A stretch of DNA of 64,000 nt, from assembly GCA_029339195.1 (NCBI GenBank), contig JAPTJF010000037.1, positions 1 through 64,000 of the forward strand. Reading direction: 5' to 3'. Under the pieces are notes generated by a model. That model was not told the origin of the DNA. It saw only the letters and a program-made list of their open reading frames with translations, and made no database searches. This DNA comes from Micractinium sp. NFX-FRZ. Its lineage: Eukaryota; Chlorophyta; Trebouxiophyceae; Chlorellales; Chlorellaceae. How positions within the stretch are numbered: the first letter of the stretch is position 1; every line of letters begins with the position of its first letter. Positions 9,531 to 21,500 of the stretch are shown here, piece by piece. Position numbers and translations under genes: made by a program.

Positions 9531-12500
9531 GAGCAGGCGGGGGAAGCTGGTGGGCGCCCGCAGGGATGGCCTGCGGCCTTCCATGTGTCCTCCTCTGACA
9601 TCTGCCGCATGAGGCCGCGTGAGGCGCCACACGACCCACACATGTGAGTGCCGCTTGAGCACGCCTCCTTGCTGTCAACCACCATGGCGCATGCCCGCGC
9701 AGGGTGCCCGCGCCTCCCCGCCGCCTGGCACGCAGGGCCCTTGCGCGCACCCGCCCATGCCATGCCCGCCTGCGCCGCCAGTTGCACCCGTCAGCCCACC
9801 CTGGGCCCCCGCACCCCCCCGCCCTGCAGGTTTGTCGAGCTGCGTCGCGACCGGCCCTTCCTGCGCGACACACACCGTGTCGTGCGGCGGCACCTGCTGG
9901 GCTTCTCCCGACAGCTGGCGGAGGCGCGGGCAGAGGTGGCGGGCGGCGGCGGCAGTGGCACCGAGTCTGGCTCTGACTCGGAGAGCGAGGGCGACGGCGT
10001 GCCAGCGGGGTTTGGCATGCGCCAGGTGTGCGGGCTCTACCTGGGGCAGACCAGACGCTTGGGATGGCTTGCGGGATTGACCATTTGGCCGCTGCTGCCG
10101 GTGCCGCCGCTGCTGAGTGAGCGGCGTTGCGTTGGAGTGCCGGCCATGCTGTGACCTTCTGCACTCTGCTGGACGGATGCCGTCTGCTGCTGGTTGCCCT
10201 GCGCTTACTTTTCGTGTCCTCTCCGATGCCACTTCCGCCCCCCGCAGGGCGTGGAGTTTGAGCAGGAGGAGGAGGAGGAGGACTCTGAGCTGCGGGACGT
10301 CCTGCCGCTGTGGGATGAGGCGGAGCGGGAGCAGGCAATGTCGCTGGAGGGGAGCGAGGAGGAGGCGGCGGCGGATGGCAAGGAGGAGGAGGAGGTGGGG
10401 CGCTGCAGCAGGGTGGTGGTAGGGCGGAGGGCTGGGGCTGCTGGGCTGTGGCTTGCGCTGGCAGCTGCCAGCAGGACTGGTCTGCTTCGGCGGTGGGTGT
10501 GCAGCATGCCGTGGGCAGTGCACGGGAGCTCGTGTGTGCTCGCCCTGGCTTGGATGATTGTGCGTTTATGTGCCTGGCCCCTTCTCAAACATACCTCAGT
10601 ACGGTGCTTCCCTCTCCTCTGCTCTCCACGGCAGGTGTCAGGCGGTGGCGCCTCTGGCGGCGCTCCTCCCTCCCCAGAGATGCTGCAGCAGGAGGCAGAG
10701 GACGTGCAGGCACAGTGGCAGGACCTGCTGGCGCATCTCGTCTCTGCTCTGGGGCTGGAGGGCCAGGCGGCAGGTGGGCAGGGCAGGGCAGGGTGGCGGG
10801 GCAGGGCAGGGCAGGGCGCTCTGTGTTGAGCTGGCAGTGCGAGCAAGCTTGAAGCTTCTTCTTCTTCTGCGTGCTGTTGCCGCTGCTGCTGCTGCTGCAA
10901 ATATGCACTCACCTTCCCTCGCATCGCGTCACTGACAGCACCCACCTCGTCGTGCTGCGCGCTGCCTGTCCTTGCTTCCTGCAGAGGAGGCCGTGGAGAG
11001 GCTGCGGCAGGAGGGCGTGCTGGCGTCGCTGCCGCTGCTGGGCACAGACGACCCGCTGCAGCACCGCAAGCACGCGCCCAAGGCTGCCGCTGCCGTGCAG
11101 GGCCTGGTGGCTGGGCTGGAGCAGCAGGTGAGGGGGAGCTGGTGCTGTTGCGGGAGGAGCTGCGGCCTCAGAGGGACTGCTCTGTTGGAATAAGCTCTTC
11201 ACTTTCCGGCCCGGCCGTGGTGCTTGCTGGCTGCGCTGCCAGAGGCCTTTTCATGGAGGCATGCATGCTGGAAGGTGGAAGGTACTGGCACACCAAGCCC
11301 TGCACTCCCATACAGTGATGGTGACCCCCAAGCCGAGGCGTGTTCACTCTTTTTCTGTCAACAATGCTGATGTGCCTCTGCACCTGCCCTCCCCTTCTGC
11401 CCCTGTCGCCAGGCGGTGCGCTGGCGGCGGCGGGAGCTGCCGACTCTGCAGCGCGACGCACATGTCATTTGGTTTGTCGCCCGCAAGCGCACGCACGGCA
11501 CATCTGGCCTGGAGGAGTGGCAGGCGGACGCCGCGCAAAAGCAGGCAAGCCACGCATGCATGTGTTGCGTTTGTAGTCTGCCAGCGACGGCTGCTTGATG
11601 TGCATGCCTGGCTGGCGCAGGGCGCTGAGCGGCTGCCGATCTTACAATTGAATGCTGGAACCGCGCTTCCCCTGCCCTTTGTGCACTGCAGAGACGTCTG
11701 CTGACGCAGCTGCGCGAGATTCTGAAGACTCACCTGCAGTCGCGCCAAGTGTCTACGCAAGCGGTGCGGCGGGCAGCCGAGAGCTGCGACGTCACGCACT
11801 GCGAGCTGCTTGACTTGCTAGAGCGCCAGCGCATCGCAGCACTGGATGAGCAGCCAGCGCGGCCCGCCGCCAGGCAGCAGCAGGTGCAGCAGCGGCAGGT
11901 GCAGCAGCAGGAGCGCGAGCTGCGCAGGCCGCAGGAGGAGCAGGATCGTGAGCAGGAGCGTGCAGGCGCTGCTGCTGTCGGTGGTGGCGTTGCAACAGGC
12001 GGCAGCGAGGAGGAGGCAGGAAGCGACGGCGGCAGCGGCAGCGAGGAGGCGGATGAAGAGGATGAGTATGAGGACAACAGCTGGATGGTGGATGATGATG
12101 ATGATGCTGTGGAGGAGGAGGAGGAGGAGGAGGAGGGCGCTGTTGACCAGGGCGGCGGCAGTGGCGGCAGCCTGCGCGATGGCGGGAGGGCAGGCGGGCA
12201 GGATGTGCACATGGCAGATGCTGAGTCACCACCAGTCGAGGAATCTGGCTTTGTCAGCGCCTCAGAGGAGCTGCCTAGTGGGGCCGAGGAGGAGCAGGGG
12301 CAGCAGCAGCAGCGCGCCTGGAACGCGGCGGGCCTGCAGCCGGGGCAGACAAAGGTGCTGGTAGCGCCTGGCATGCCCAGCCCAGGACAGGGCCTGCACC
12401 ACCAGCAGCTGCAGGAGGAGCAGCTCGGGCCCGGCATTGAGCAGCAGGGGCAGGGGGAGGAGGGAATGCAGCAACTGGAGCAGCAGGCGGGGGAGGAACG

Positions 12501-15500
12501 GCATGAGGAGGCACAAGTGGCGGGCGCAGAGTCGCTGGCCGCCACCGAGCCGGCAGACACTCAGCCGCTCAGCGGCTCAGCGGGTGCAGCGGCTGCGGCA
12601 GCGGCAGTAGGGGACGACGTCACCTCCCCCGCCTCCCAGCCCGGCATTTCCACGCAGCAGACGTTGGCAGGCGAGAGCTCTTTGCCGTCTGTGGGGGCAG
12701 TGGCAGAAGCCTTGCATGTGGCTGGCACCATCATGGGGGGCAGCGACGCCTCACAGCCCTCAGCAGCAGCAGAAGCGCTGGCGGCGGCCGCTGCAGCGGA
12801 AGCAGAAGCGGCGACAGCAGCGGCAGCAGCAGCGCTGGGCGGGCGCTTGGTGGCTAGTGGCAAGGTGGAGCCGGAAGCGATGGAGGAGGAGAGCACCGCC
12901 AGTGATGAGGAGGAAGCGGAGGCAGATGTGGAGGAAGTGGAGCAGGCCGGGGAGGAGGAGGAGGAGGAGGAGGAGGTGGAAGAAGTTGGGGAGGTGGAAG
13001 CAGAGGAGCAGGTAGTACAGGAGGATGGGGATTATGACGCCGCTGTGCTGGTAGGTCCTGGCTAGCTGGGGTTCAGCGCTTCTTGAGCTCCACCTGCCTG
13101 CGCACCCTGCCTGCCCGCTCTCCCTTGCAGGATGCTCTGCCTTCCTCGCATGCCTGCACCCGCAGCGCATCCCATTCAGCGCTCTCATGGCAACTATTTT
13201 GTCATGCCCACTCCATCTTCCTCCCCCGCAGCCCGCCTTCTTGCGTGACCTCAAACCCATGGAGCCAGTGGAGGTGCTGCGCTCCTCAGACCACCACGGC
13301 CTGCACTGGGAGCAAGCCTTCCTGCGGGAGCCCATTGGGTGAGGGGCAGGCGTCATGGCTTGTGGCTTGATTGATTGATTGATCAGTGGCTCCTGCTGCC
13401 TTGGCTGCCTCCATGTGCATGTTGTTGCCTCTCCCTGACACCGCACATTTGCCCTGCCTGGCCGTGAGTGTGCTGTGTTGTGCATTGTGACTGACATGCT
13501 GGCACATTGTCTGGTGCCCTGCCCCTGCAGGGAGGGCGCCACCAGTGCCAGCCTGTACACGTTTGACGAGGCCGGCGAGGTGAGGCTGCCATGTAGGTGT
13601 GGGTTGGTGGCTGTGCCTCCAAACCAGGCTCTCAGTCGGCTCTGCCTGCTCTCTCTGCATGCCTGTCATGTGCTTGGCTGGCTGCCCCGCTTGCCGCAGC
13701 TTGAACCTGCGTGCTTGCCCGGCTTCCCCTGTGCGCCGCGCAGCTGGAGCACTTTGCGTGCCTGGACCTGCAGCATCTGCGCCCGGCGGTGTCCGTCGGC
13801 CCGCCGCTGGGGCTGGGTCCGCCCCGCTGCTGGGCAGACTCGCTGCCTGCCCTGACCAGCCGCAGCGTCTGGTTGGGCGGCATTTATGAAATGGACCTGT
13901 TGGCAGCCAGCGACCGCGGCGGGCAGCACACAGCCTATGTGCCCGCCATGGTGGTGGGGATGCAGGTGGTCACAGAGGTCCGGTATGGCGGCAACCAGAA
14001 GCCGCGCCCTGCCAAGGGGCCCCGTGACCGCTCGCTGGCTGGTGTGCTGGAGCGGTTGAAGCAGGGTGCTGTGGGCGATCCCGGCGCCAGCTGCTCCACA
14101 GCAGCACCCGGCGACGATCCCCCTGGCAAGCTGTTGGTGCTCACGCTCTTGTGGCCAGGTGCGCGTGCTGAGGGACAGGCCCGATGTGCCCGCTGTGGCA
14201 TGTGGAGGGAGTTTGGTAGTATCTCGCCCAGTGCCCACCCACTCGGGTGCCGCTCGTGCACTCTGCTCACCATACCAACTGCACGGCTGCCCCGCCCTGC
14301 CGTGCCCTGGAGCTGACGTGCGTGCGCTCCACTGCTGTGCTCCCAGATGTGCAGGCTGCAAGAGGCCCAAGTCCTTTGAGGTCTCAGAGGCGGAGCTGGC
14401 CAGCCCTGCCGCCCCGCTGCGCCACGCCCGCACCTGGAACGTCGGCGAACAGAAGTGGGACGCCAGCAAGCGGTTCAGCGACTGGCGCGAGCTGGGTCTC
14501 AGCAGTGAGCACCGCCTGTGCTGGCGCTGCTGCTGCTGCTGCCAGTGCTGCTGCAGGCTGCCGCTGCTGTCGGTGCCACCCTGCGAGTGCCGCCCCGCCG
14601 GCAGTGCTGGTGCTGCTTGTGCTGGCTGTTGTCCGTCTGGCTGGTCCTGTGCATGCAAGAGCTTTCACCTCCCTACCACCAGATCCCCACTGACGCAACC
14701 CCGCTGCCTGCTGTGCCTGCTGTGCTTGCAGCGGCGCACCGCCAGCAGCTGCTCACCGCCCTGCACCGCCGCGGGGCAAAGGACAAGCGGGCCTGCCACC
14801 ATGCGAGTGTGCTGCTGGAGCGGCTGGGTGGCCCTCAAGAGGCAGCGCTGCAGATCACGCGGGAGTGGTTCCAGCGTAAGCGCTTGGCACGGGCGCCTCT
14901 CATGGCCTGGCCCCAGACCATGCGGGCGCTGGGACTGGCTGAGCAGGCTGACAAGCTCAACAAGCGTGAGTGCATCGCTGTCAATCAGTGTGCCTGCTGT
15001 GGTGCTGACCTTGTGCATGCCGGTCGTGCTGCCGCCCTCGTGTGCTGCTGCTGCGTGCGTGGCTTGTGTGTGCAGCATGCATGCACTGGAGGCCGTTTTC
15101 ACACGCACGCTGCCATGCTCGACGCTCAACCAGGATCGCCCCGCACCTGCACCTGCAGGCATTGAGGCACCCGATGGAGGGAAGGACTTTGGCATTGGAG
15201 TGTGTGGTGGCGTCGCCCGCTGCTGGAACTCGAAGAATGGCAACCTGCAGGCAAGGCGCTTGCATAGCATGATTGCTGCTGGCTGCTGCACGCCTCTGTC
15301 CACTCCCTATCTTCGGCGGCATCTCTCGCCCTGGGTGTGCGTTCTGCGGCATCTGTTGGCCTGGCATGCCGTCTGAGCACCGCTGCAAATGCAATGCGTT
15401 GAAGCCACGCTGGTGTTGTGCTGGCGCTGCGCTGCCTGTGCAGGCCGTCCCCCTTGATCAGCTGGGCAGGCACGCCCCTGTGCCAGGCAGCCAGGCACTG

Positions 15501-18500
15501 CGGCGCCTGGAGCGACGGCGACAGCAACGCCTGGCGCTGGGCAGCCAGCCGGGGGAGGGTGCGGCTGTGGAGCAGCAGAGGGCAGCTGTGGTGGCTGCCG
15601 TGCGGGAGGCGGGCGGTGAGGGCGAGGCGGCGGCAGATGCGGCGGCACGCACGCCGGTGCTGCTGGGCGGCGAGGCCGTGGAGCAGCAGCAGCCTCTGGT
15701 GCTTGCGTGCATCCACCAGGTGCGGCCGGTTGCTTATCATGCTGATGTGATGTGATGCTTTGCTGCCACAGTGCGTTCTGCAGAGGCCGTGTTTTCTAGC
15801 TGCCCGGTCTGCTCCTCGGCCCTGCCCCGTCGCCCACCCAAGTCGACGTATGCCCCCACATCAACCACGCCGTGCCACGCTGTGCTGCAGAAGCTCAAGC
15901 CACACCAGATCCAGGGCCTGCAGTTCCTGTGGAATGCACTGGTGAGAAGCGTGCTGGGGCACTAGCTTGCACTGGCAGCCTTTTGGCCAGCCATGGTCGC
16001 TGCATGCTGGTGCCTTGCTGACGCAGAGCCAGGCGTTGGCGCTTCACAGCATGGCCAGCGAGCACGTCCCTAGCAGGCCTGCGCCGCGCACCCACTCCAT
16101 TATTTCTGGATTCTCCTCTCCGCCTGCGCAGGTCCTCGATTTTCAGGCGGTAGGTGCTGCTGTTGCTGCTTGGCGCTGCGGATGCCTGGGCCCATGCTGT
16201 GCACGCTGCCGCTGTGGAAAGTTGTTGCTGCCATTACCCAACCCGAGGCTCCCCAACGATGCCGCCACTCCTGTACTTGTGTTGCCTCCTCCTGCCGGTA
16301 CGCACGTGTGCACCCACCTCTACACATATCTGCACACACGTGTACTCACCTGTACCCCTGACCACACTTGCACGCAGGATGCGGAGGTGGCGGGCGGCTG
16401 CATGCTGGCCCATCACATGGGACTGGGCAAGGTAGGATTGGTTGAATGCGCCTCTTCTGTGCTCACCACAAGCCAACGCTGTGCCTGCTCCGTGCGTGCT
16501 GCTGCACCGCCTGCCCTCGCTCAGCTCAGGCTGACGGCACGGAGCATTCCCCCTTGTCTGCCTCGCCCTGCGCTCCTGGCCCCTGCAGACCCTGCAGACG
16601 ATTGCCTTTCTGAGCAGCTACAGCTTACAATACCCGGAGGGACGTTCACTGGTGGTGGTGCCCAAGGTGAGGAGGCAGCAGGGTGCTGTGCCACAAGCCA
16701 GGAACATATGTGTCATCGCAGCGTACCAGGTCACCATTGTTCCAGCATCAGCGGCATCCGCCACCAAGTAGCGCCCCGGACAGCCATCGGGGCCGTGCCG
16801 GCTGCGCTGGCTGCCCTATTCTGGCGCAAGCTTTGCTTTCTCCTGACAGTTGTGTCCACTGCACAGCGGCGTGCTGGACAGGTGGTGTAGCAGGCACCGC
16901 GCGCTTCCCAACATGCTTGCTGCTCATTCGCCCGTTGCAGGTGGTGCTGCACAACTGGGTGTCCGAGTTCCGCAAGTGGCTGCCCCGCATGCCCCCGAGC
17001 AGCCCCGGGCTGAGCGTACAGAAGGCAAGCACCTGTCTGGCCGTTTAGTGGCGACAGCTGTGCTTGCGTGGCTTCTGGATGCTGCCCGGCCTCTTCCAGC
17101 CTCTCCTCGCCTCCCTTTCTTGAAACGCCTCCAGGCACTATCGCTTGCTGGTGCGGGTATGGACACGCGGTACAACATGCCCCAGTGGTCTGTCACTTAG
17201 CGGTTGAGTGAATGGCCCCTTGCAGGTTTTTGTTGTTGAATCAAACAAGGATGAGCCAATTGTGCGCAAGTGGCACGCCACCCCAGGCGCCGCGCTCATT
17301 GTCACACACCAGAAGCTCAGCGACTGGGGTGAGGCTGAAGCAAATGGGGTGCCTCTCGCTGGCTGTCCAGCAGCGCTCCCTCTCGCCACTAGCTGCGTGC
17401 GGCCAAAGCTGGCCCTGCTTCTGTGCTGCCAGAAGGAGAACCTTTGCCTGCTTCTGTGCTGCCGGAATGAGAACCTGTGCCTGCCATGTGCTGCCCCTCA
17501 CCATCTGGCATCGCGCAGTGAACAACGTGAAGCGGGGGCGCAAGTTGAAGTGCGCTGCCAGCGCTGGCCCAGACACACTGGTGGCGCAGCAGCAGCAGCA
17601 GCAGCAGCCTCAGGCGCAGCAGGGAGCGTTGGTGGCAGCAGCCGCGGAGGAGCGCAGCATCGGCGAGCTGCTCAAGTCGGGGGCGGAGGTGGTGGTGGTG
17701 GATGAGGCACACGTCATCAAGACGGAGACGGTGGGCAGGCTGTGCTGTGCAGGGGCAGGGAAGCTTGGGGCTGCTGTGCGGGCTGCTGCTGTGTGCACAT
17801 TGCTAAGTGGGTGGTGCTCGAGAGGCGCGTGTCAGAGAGAGGGAGATGGTGGGCGGGCTGCACGGGTGCAGTGCTGCTGGGGGCACAGTGCGCCTGTGCT
17901 GCCTGCTGCTGCTGGGGCGTGCCTGCTCTTGACCGTCCGCGGCCTCGTGCCACCACCTGCGTTGCCGGCGACCGACTGCTCTACATGCCACGCTTGCCGA
18001 CGCCCACATGTTCTGTATGCCACTTTTGCCTGCTCCCTGCATGGTTGCAGGCCCAGATCCGGCAGGCGCTGATGTCCATTGAGACCAAGCGGCGCGTGGC
18101 GCTGACGGGCTACCCGCTCCAGAACAACCTCACAGAGATGTGCGCCTCCACTGCTGCTGCTGCTGCTGCATTGCTGGCCACTGCTGCTGCTGCTGCCCCC
18201 GCAGCAGCTGTTGCTTGCTGCTGCAGCTGTCCCGTTGCTGTGAAGCTGGCGTGCTAGGCGGGCCCTCTACCTCTTTGCTCACCTGTCCGCCAGCCTGCCC
18301 TTTGTTACCCTGCCCTGCAATGTTTCAGGTATGCATGATCTCCCACTGCTTCCTAACATGGGCAACGTCCTCCTCACACGTTTGCGTATGCCTGCTTGTC
18401 TGTGCAGGTACGCCATGATTTCCTGGTGCGACCCCAAGGTTGTGGAGGACAAGGAGGAGTGGAAGCGGGAGTATGCAGACCCCATCATGGCAGGTGCGTG

Positions 18501-21500
18501 TGCCCCTTGTCCCTCTAATGCCTACCCTGCGTGCTCATGCGCGATGTGCCCTGCTGTGGTTGCTGTACCTGCACTGCATGCTGGATGCACATGCCCCTGG
18601 GTTGCCCGGGGTGGGCTGTGACCTTACACCTCTGCCGTGTCCTGGCAGGCAGCATGTGACACACTGCTGGTTATCAAAAGTGTGCATAAGAAGAGGCAGC
18701 CCTGCACCCTCGCGCCCACCCACCCCACCCCCTCCTGCCTGCCTGCGGCACCATGCAGGCCAGCTGCCAAATGCAACGGCTCGTGAGCAGCGTCTCATGA
18801 ACGAGGCCCTCTCCGTCTTCCACGCACTCACCAGCGGGTGCGTGGCACACCTCTGCGTCTATCGGTAGCTGCGCGCTGCCTTGTGCCAGCCCACACGCTC
18901 ATGCCGATTCGTGCAGAGCTGGCACTCCGCCTGTGCACACCTCCTCCTCTGCCGCTGCCTACGTCTGGCCCCATGCCGCGATCTTGCTGCGCCTGGGACT
19001 GGGGGCTGCTGCCCCCTCCGCCCTCAGCCATGTGCACACCTTGCCCTCTCGCCCCCTCTGCCCTCAAGCTTATGCACCTTTGTCCGCCCCTCCCCTCCCC
19101 CTCTGCCTCCCTCTGCCCCAGGATTGTGGACCGCAAGGGCGAGGATGTCCTCAGGAAGGACCTGCCCCTGAAGCGGGAGGTGGTGGTGAAGCTGGCGCTG
19201 ACGCCCACGCAGCACAAGGTGTACCAGCACTTCATCGAGGTGGGCTGAGGAGCACGGTCACAAGGCATGTGGGATGCAGGTGTTACATGCTTTGTGCAAG
19301 GCAAGCAACGCTGCCTGTGTCATCATGTCATCGAGGTGGTTGGGGCGGTTCGCTGTGTGGGTGCCATTTGGTGGTGTGCCCTGGGGCATTGCTGCGGCTG
19401 CTATGTGCTGCAGGATTGTGTATGCTGCGGGAGCAGCAGCAAGCTCCAGGCTCAGCCAAGCATCCTACTTGCCGGCCTGATCTGCGTGCTGTGCTTGCCA
19501 GCAGGAGTCGGAGCGGTACAAGTCCCGCAACATTCTCGAGGACCACCACCGCTTAAAAATGGTAAGGTTGTGTATGACTAGCGGGGTGGGCAGGCCTGTT
19601 AGAGCCATCTCTCATGCCGTCCCGCAGCTGGCTGATTGGGCAGTGCAGCCACGGCCCTGCTGCGCACGCTGCGCGGTGCCATTCCCAACCTCGATGCCCG
19701 TGTCGTGCCTTTCACAGCCCCCATCCCCGCCGCTGCCTGGCTACGCAACCCTGCCCCTGCCCCTGCAGCTGTGCGACCGCCCCTCCAGCTTCCGTGCCTA
19801 CCTGCAAGCTGTGCTCGCCAAGGGGCAGGCCCGCCTGGCGGCAGCAGCAGCCGCCGCAGAGCCAGCGGCAGCCGCAGAGCCAGCGGCAGCAGAGCCAGAG
19901 GCAGCGGCGGCAGCGGCGGACGCAGACGGGGAGGCTGCCATGGACATGGGTGATGGGTTCTTTGTGGAGTTGGATGAGGAGGAGTCGAGGAGCGGCATGA
20001 GCGGCCTGAGCGGAGCAAGCGGGATGAGCGTTGAGGAGGGCGAGATTGTTGAAGGCGGGGCTGCCGGCGAGGCCTCGTCCGATGCTCCCAGCCGCATCGC
20101 CGGCGCCCCTGGCGCTGGCGCTGCCGCCGACAGTGCTGCGCCGCTGGGTGGCCTGGGCGCGGCAGTGGCAGCGGCTGAGGCCGCCGCTGCTGGCCGGGCG
20201 GGCGCAGCAGCAGCAGCGGCGGCGGCGGCAGCAGCTCAACAAGGCAAAGCGGGAGCTGGCAACACCAAGGCACCCAAGGCGCCGACGATGCCTGTGGCGC
20301 TGGCTCAGGACCTGCTTGACATCATTGACGTGAGGCTTGCCTGCTGTGCCTGCTGCTCTGCCTGTTTGGCGTGCTGCGCATGCTGCCCGTGTTGCGTGCT
20401 GGCCAGCTGGTGTGGCTACCCCGCACTGCCTGATTGTTGTGTGCGCTTCCATGCGCTGCCCCTGGCTGTCTGCCTGCTTGCCTGCCTGCCTGCACCGGTC
20501 CTTACCAGCGCCTGCGTCTTCACCCCCTGCCCGTTCCCTCCCTCTCTGCCTGCCTGCGCAGGCGGGCCCGCCCGAGGAGTTCCAGACGGCACACACCAGC
20601 AAGCTGTGGGCTGTGGAGCAGCTGCTGCGCTTCTGCGCTCTGCACGATGAGAAGCTGATGCTGGTGGGGGAGAGGTGCGTGGGGGAGCGGGAGGGGAGGC
20701 AGCGTGCAGTGCTGAGCTGGCACTGCATGGCACACACCATTGCGCGACCCTGCTGGCTCCCTGTTCTGAAGTGCTCAACGGCAGTTCTGCAGGGCTGCGT
20801 CGAAGGCTGGTAACGCCTTCTAAACCACCTGCCCGCCCGCCCGCCCGCCTGCCTGCAGCTTGGAGTACCTGTCAGAGATCGAGCAGCTGCTGGGCCGCAT
20901 GAACCTGCGCATGCCAGGTAACGACAGCTTCTGGTTGCTCACAGCGTGCCTCCCTTGGTCCACACTCACATGCCCGAAGGGCAGAGCACCGGCAAGCGCC
21001 TCCCAACTAGGCACCACCGCATGCCCTGTGCCTGCGCCCCCTTTTGCCGCGTTCCGTGTGCACCGCTCACCCCGGCACCCCCCTTGTTTTCCCACGGCAG
21101 ACGGCCGCCTTGCGCGGCACTGCAAGATTGAGGGTGACACCAACAACAAGGACCGGCGGGACATGGTGCGCGACTTTGAAGGCGGGGTGTACCAGGTGAG
21201 AAGGGGCCAAGGACAAGACGTCCCTGGGTTGGTGCACTGCGTGGTGGGCAGCAGCCCAGCCACTGAGGGCGGCGCCTACCAAGCAGGCAGCTTCCGTCGT
21301 GTGGGGCACAGTTGTGCTGTGCCGCTTGCAGGTCCAGCTGCAGTCCCCCACTTGCTGCCCGGCATGCAAGGCAGCCCAGTGTTCCACGGGTGCCTGCCCA
21401 GTTCTTGCCACCCACCCCACCGCTTTCCCTGCCCCCCGCCTGCCTGCAGTTCTTCCTCATCAGCAAGGCGGGCACGCACGGCATCAACTTGGTGAGCTGC

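Noticed and set aside
11730..12560. Minus-strand open frame of 276 codons, Ser/Cys-rich
   Set aside because: It is the antisense of the acidic, Glu/Gln-rich exon 8 of the ATRX-like gene; low-complexity coding keeps the opposite strand open.
14066..15376. 436-codon plus-strand open frame as a separate gene
   Set aside because: Only parts of it (for example CAGCKRPKSF, IEAPDGGKDF) are used as exons of the ATRX-like gene; the remainder has intron character with splice sites.
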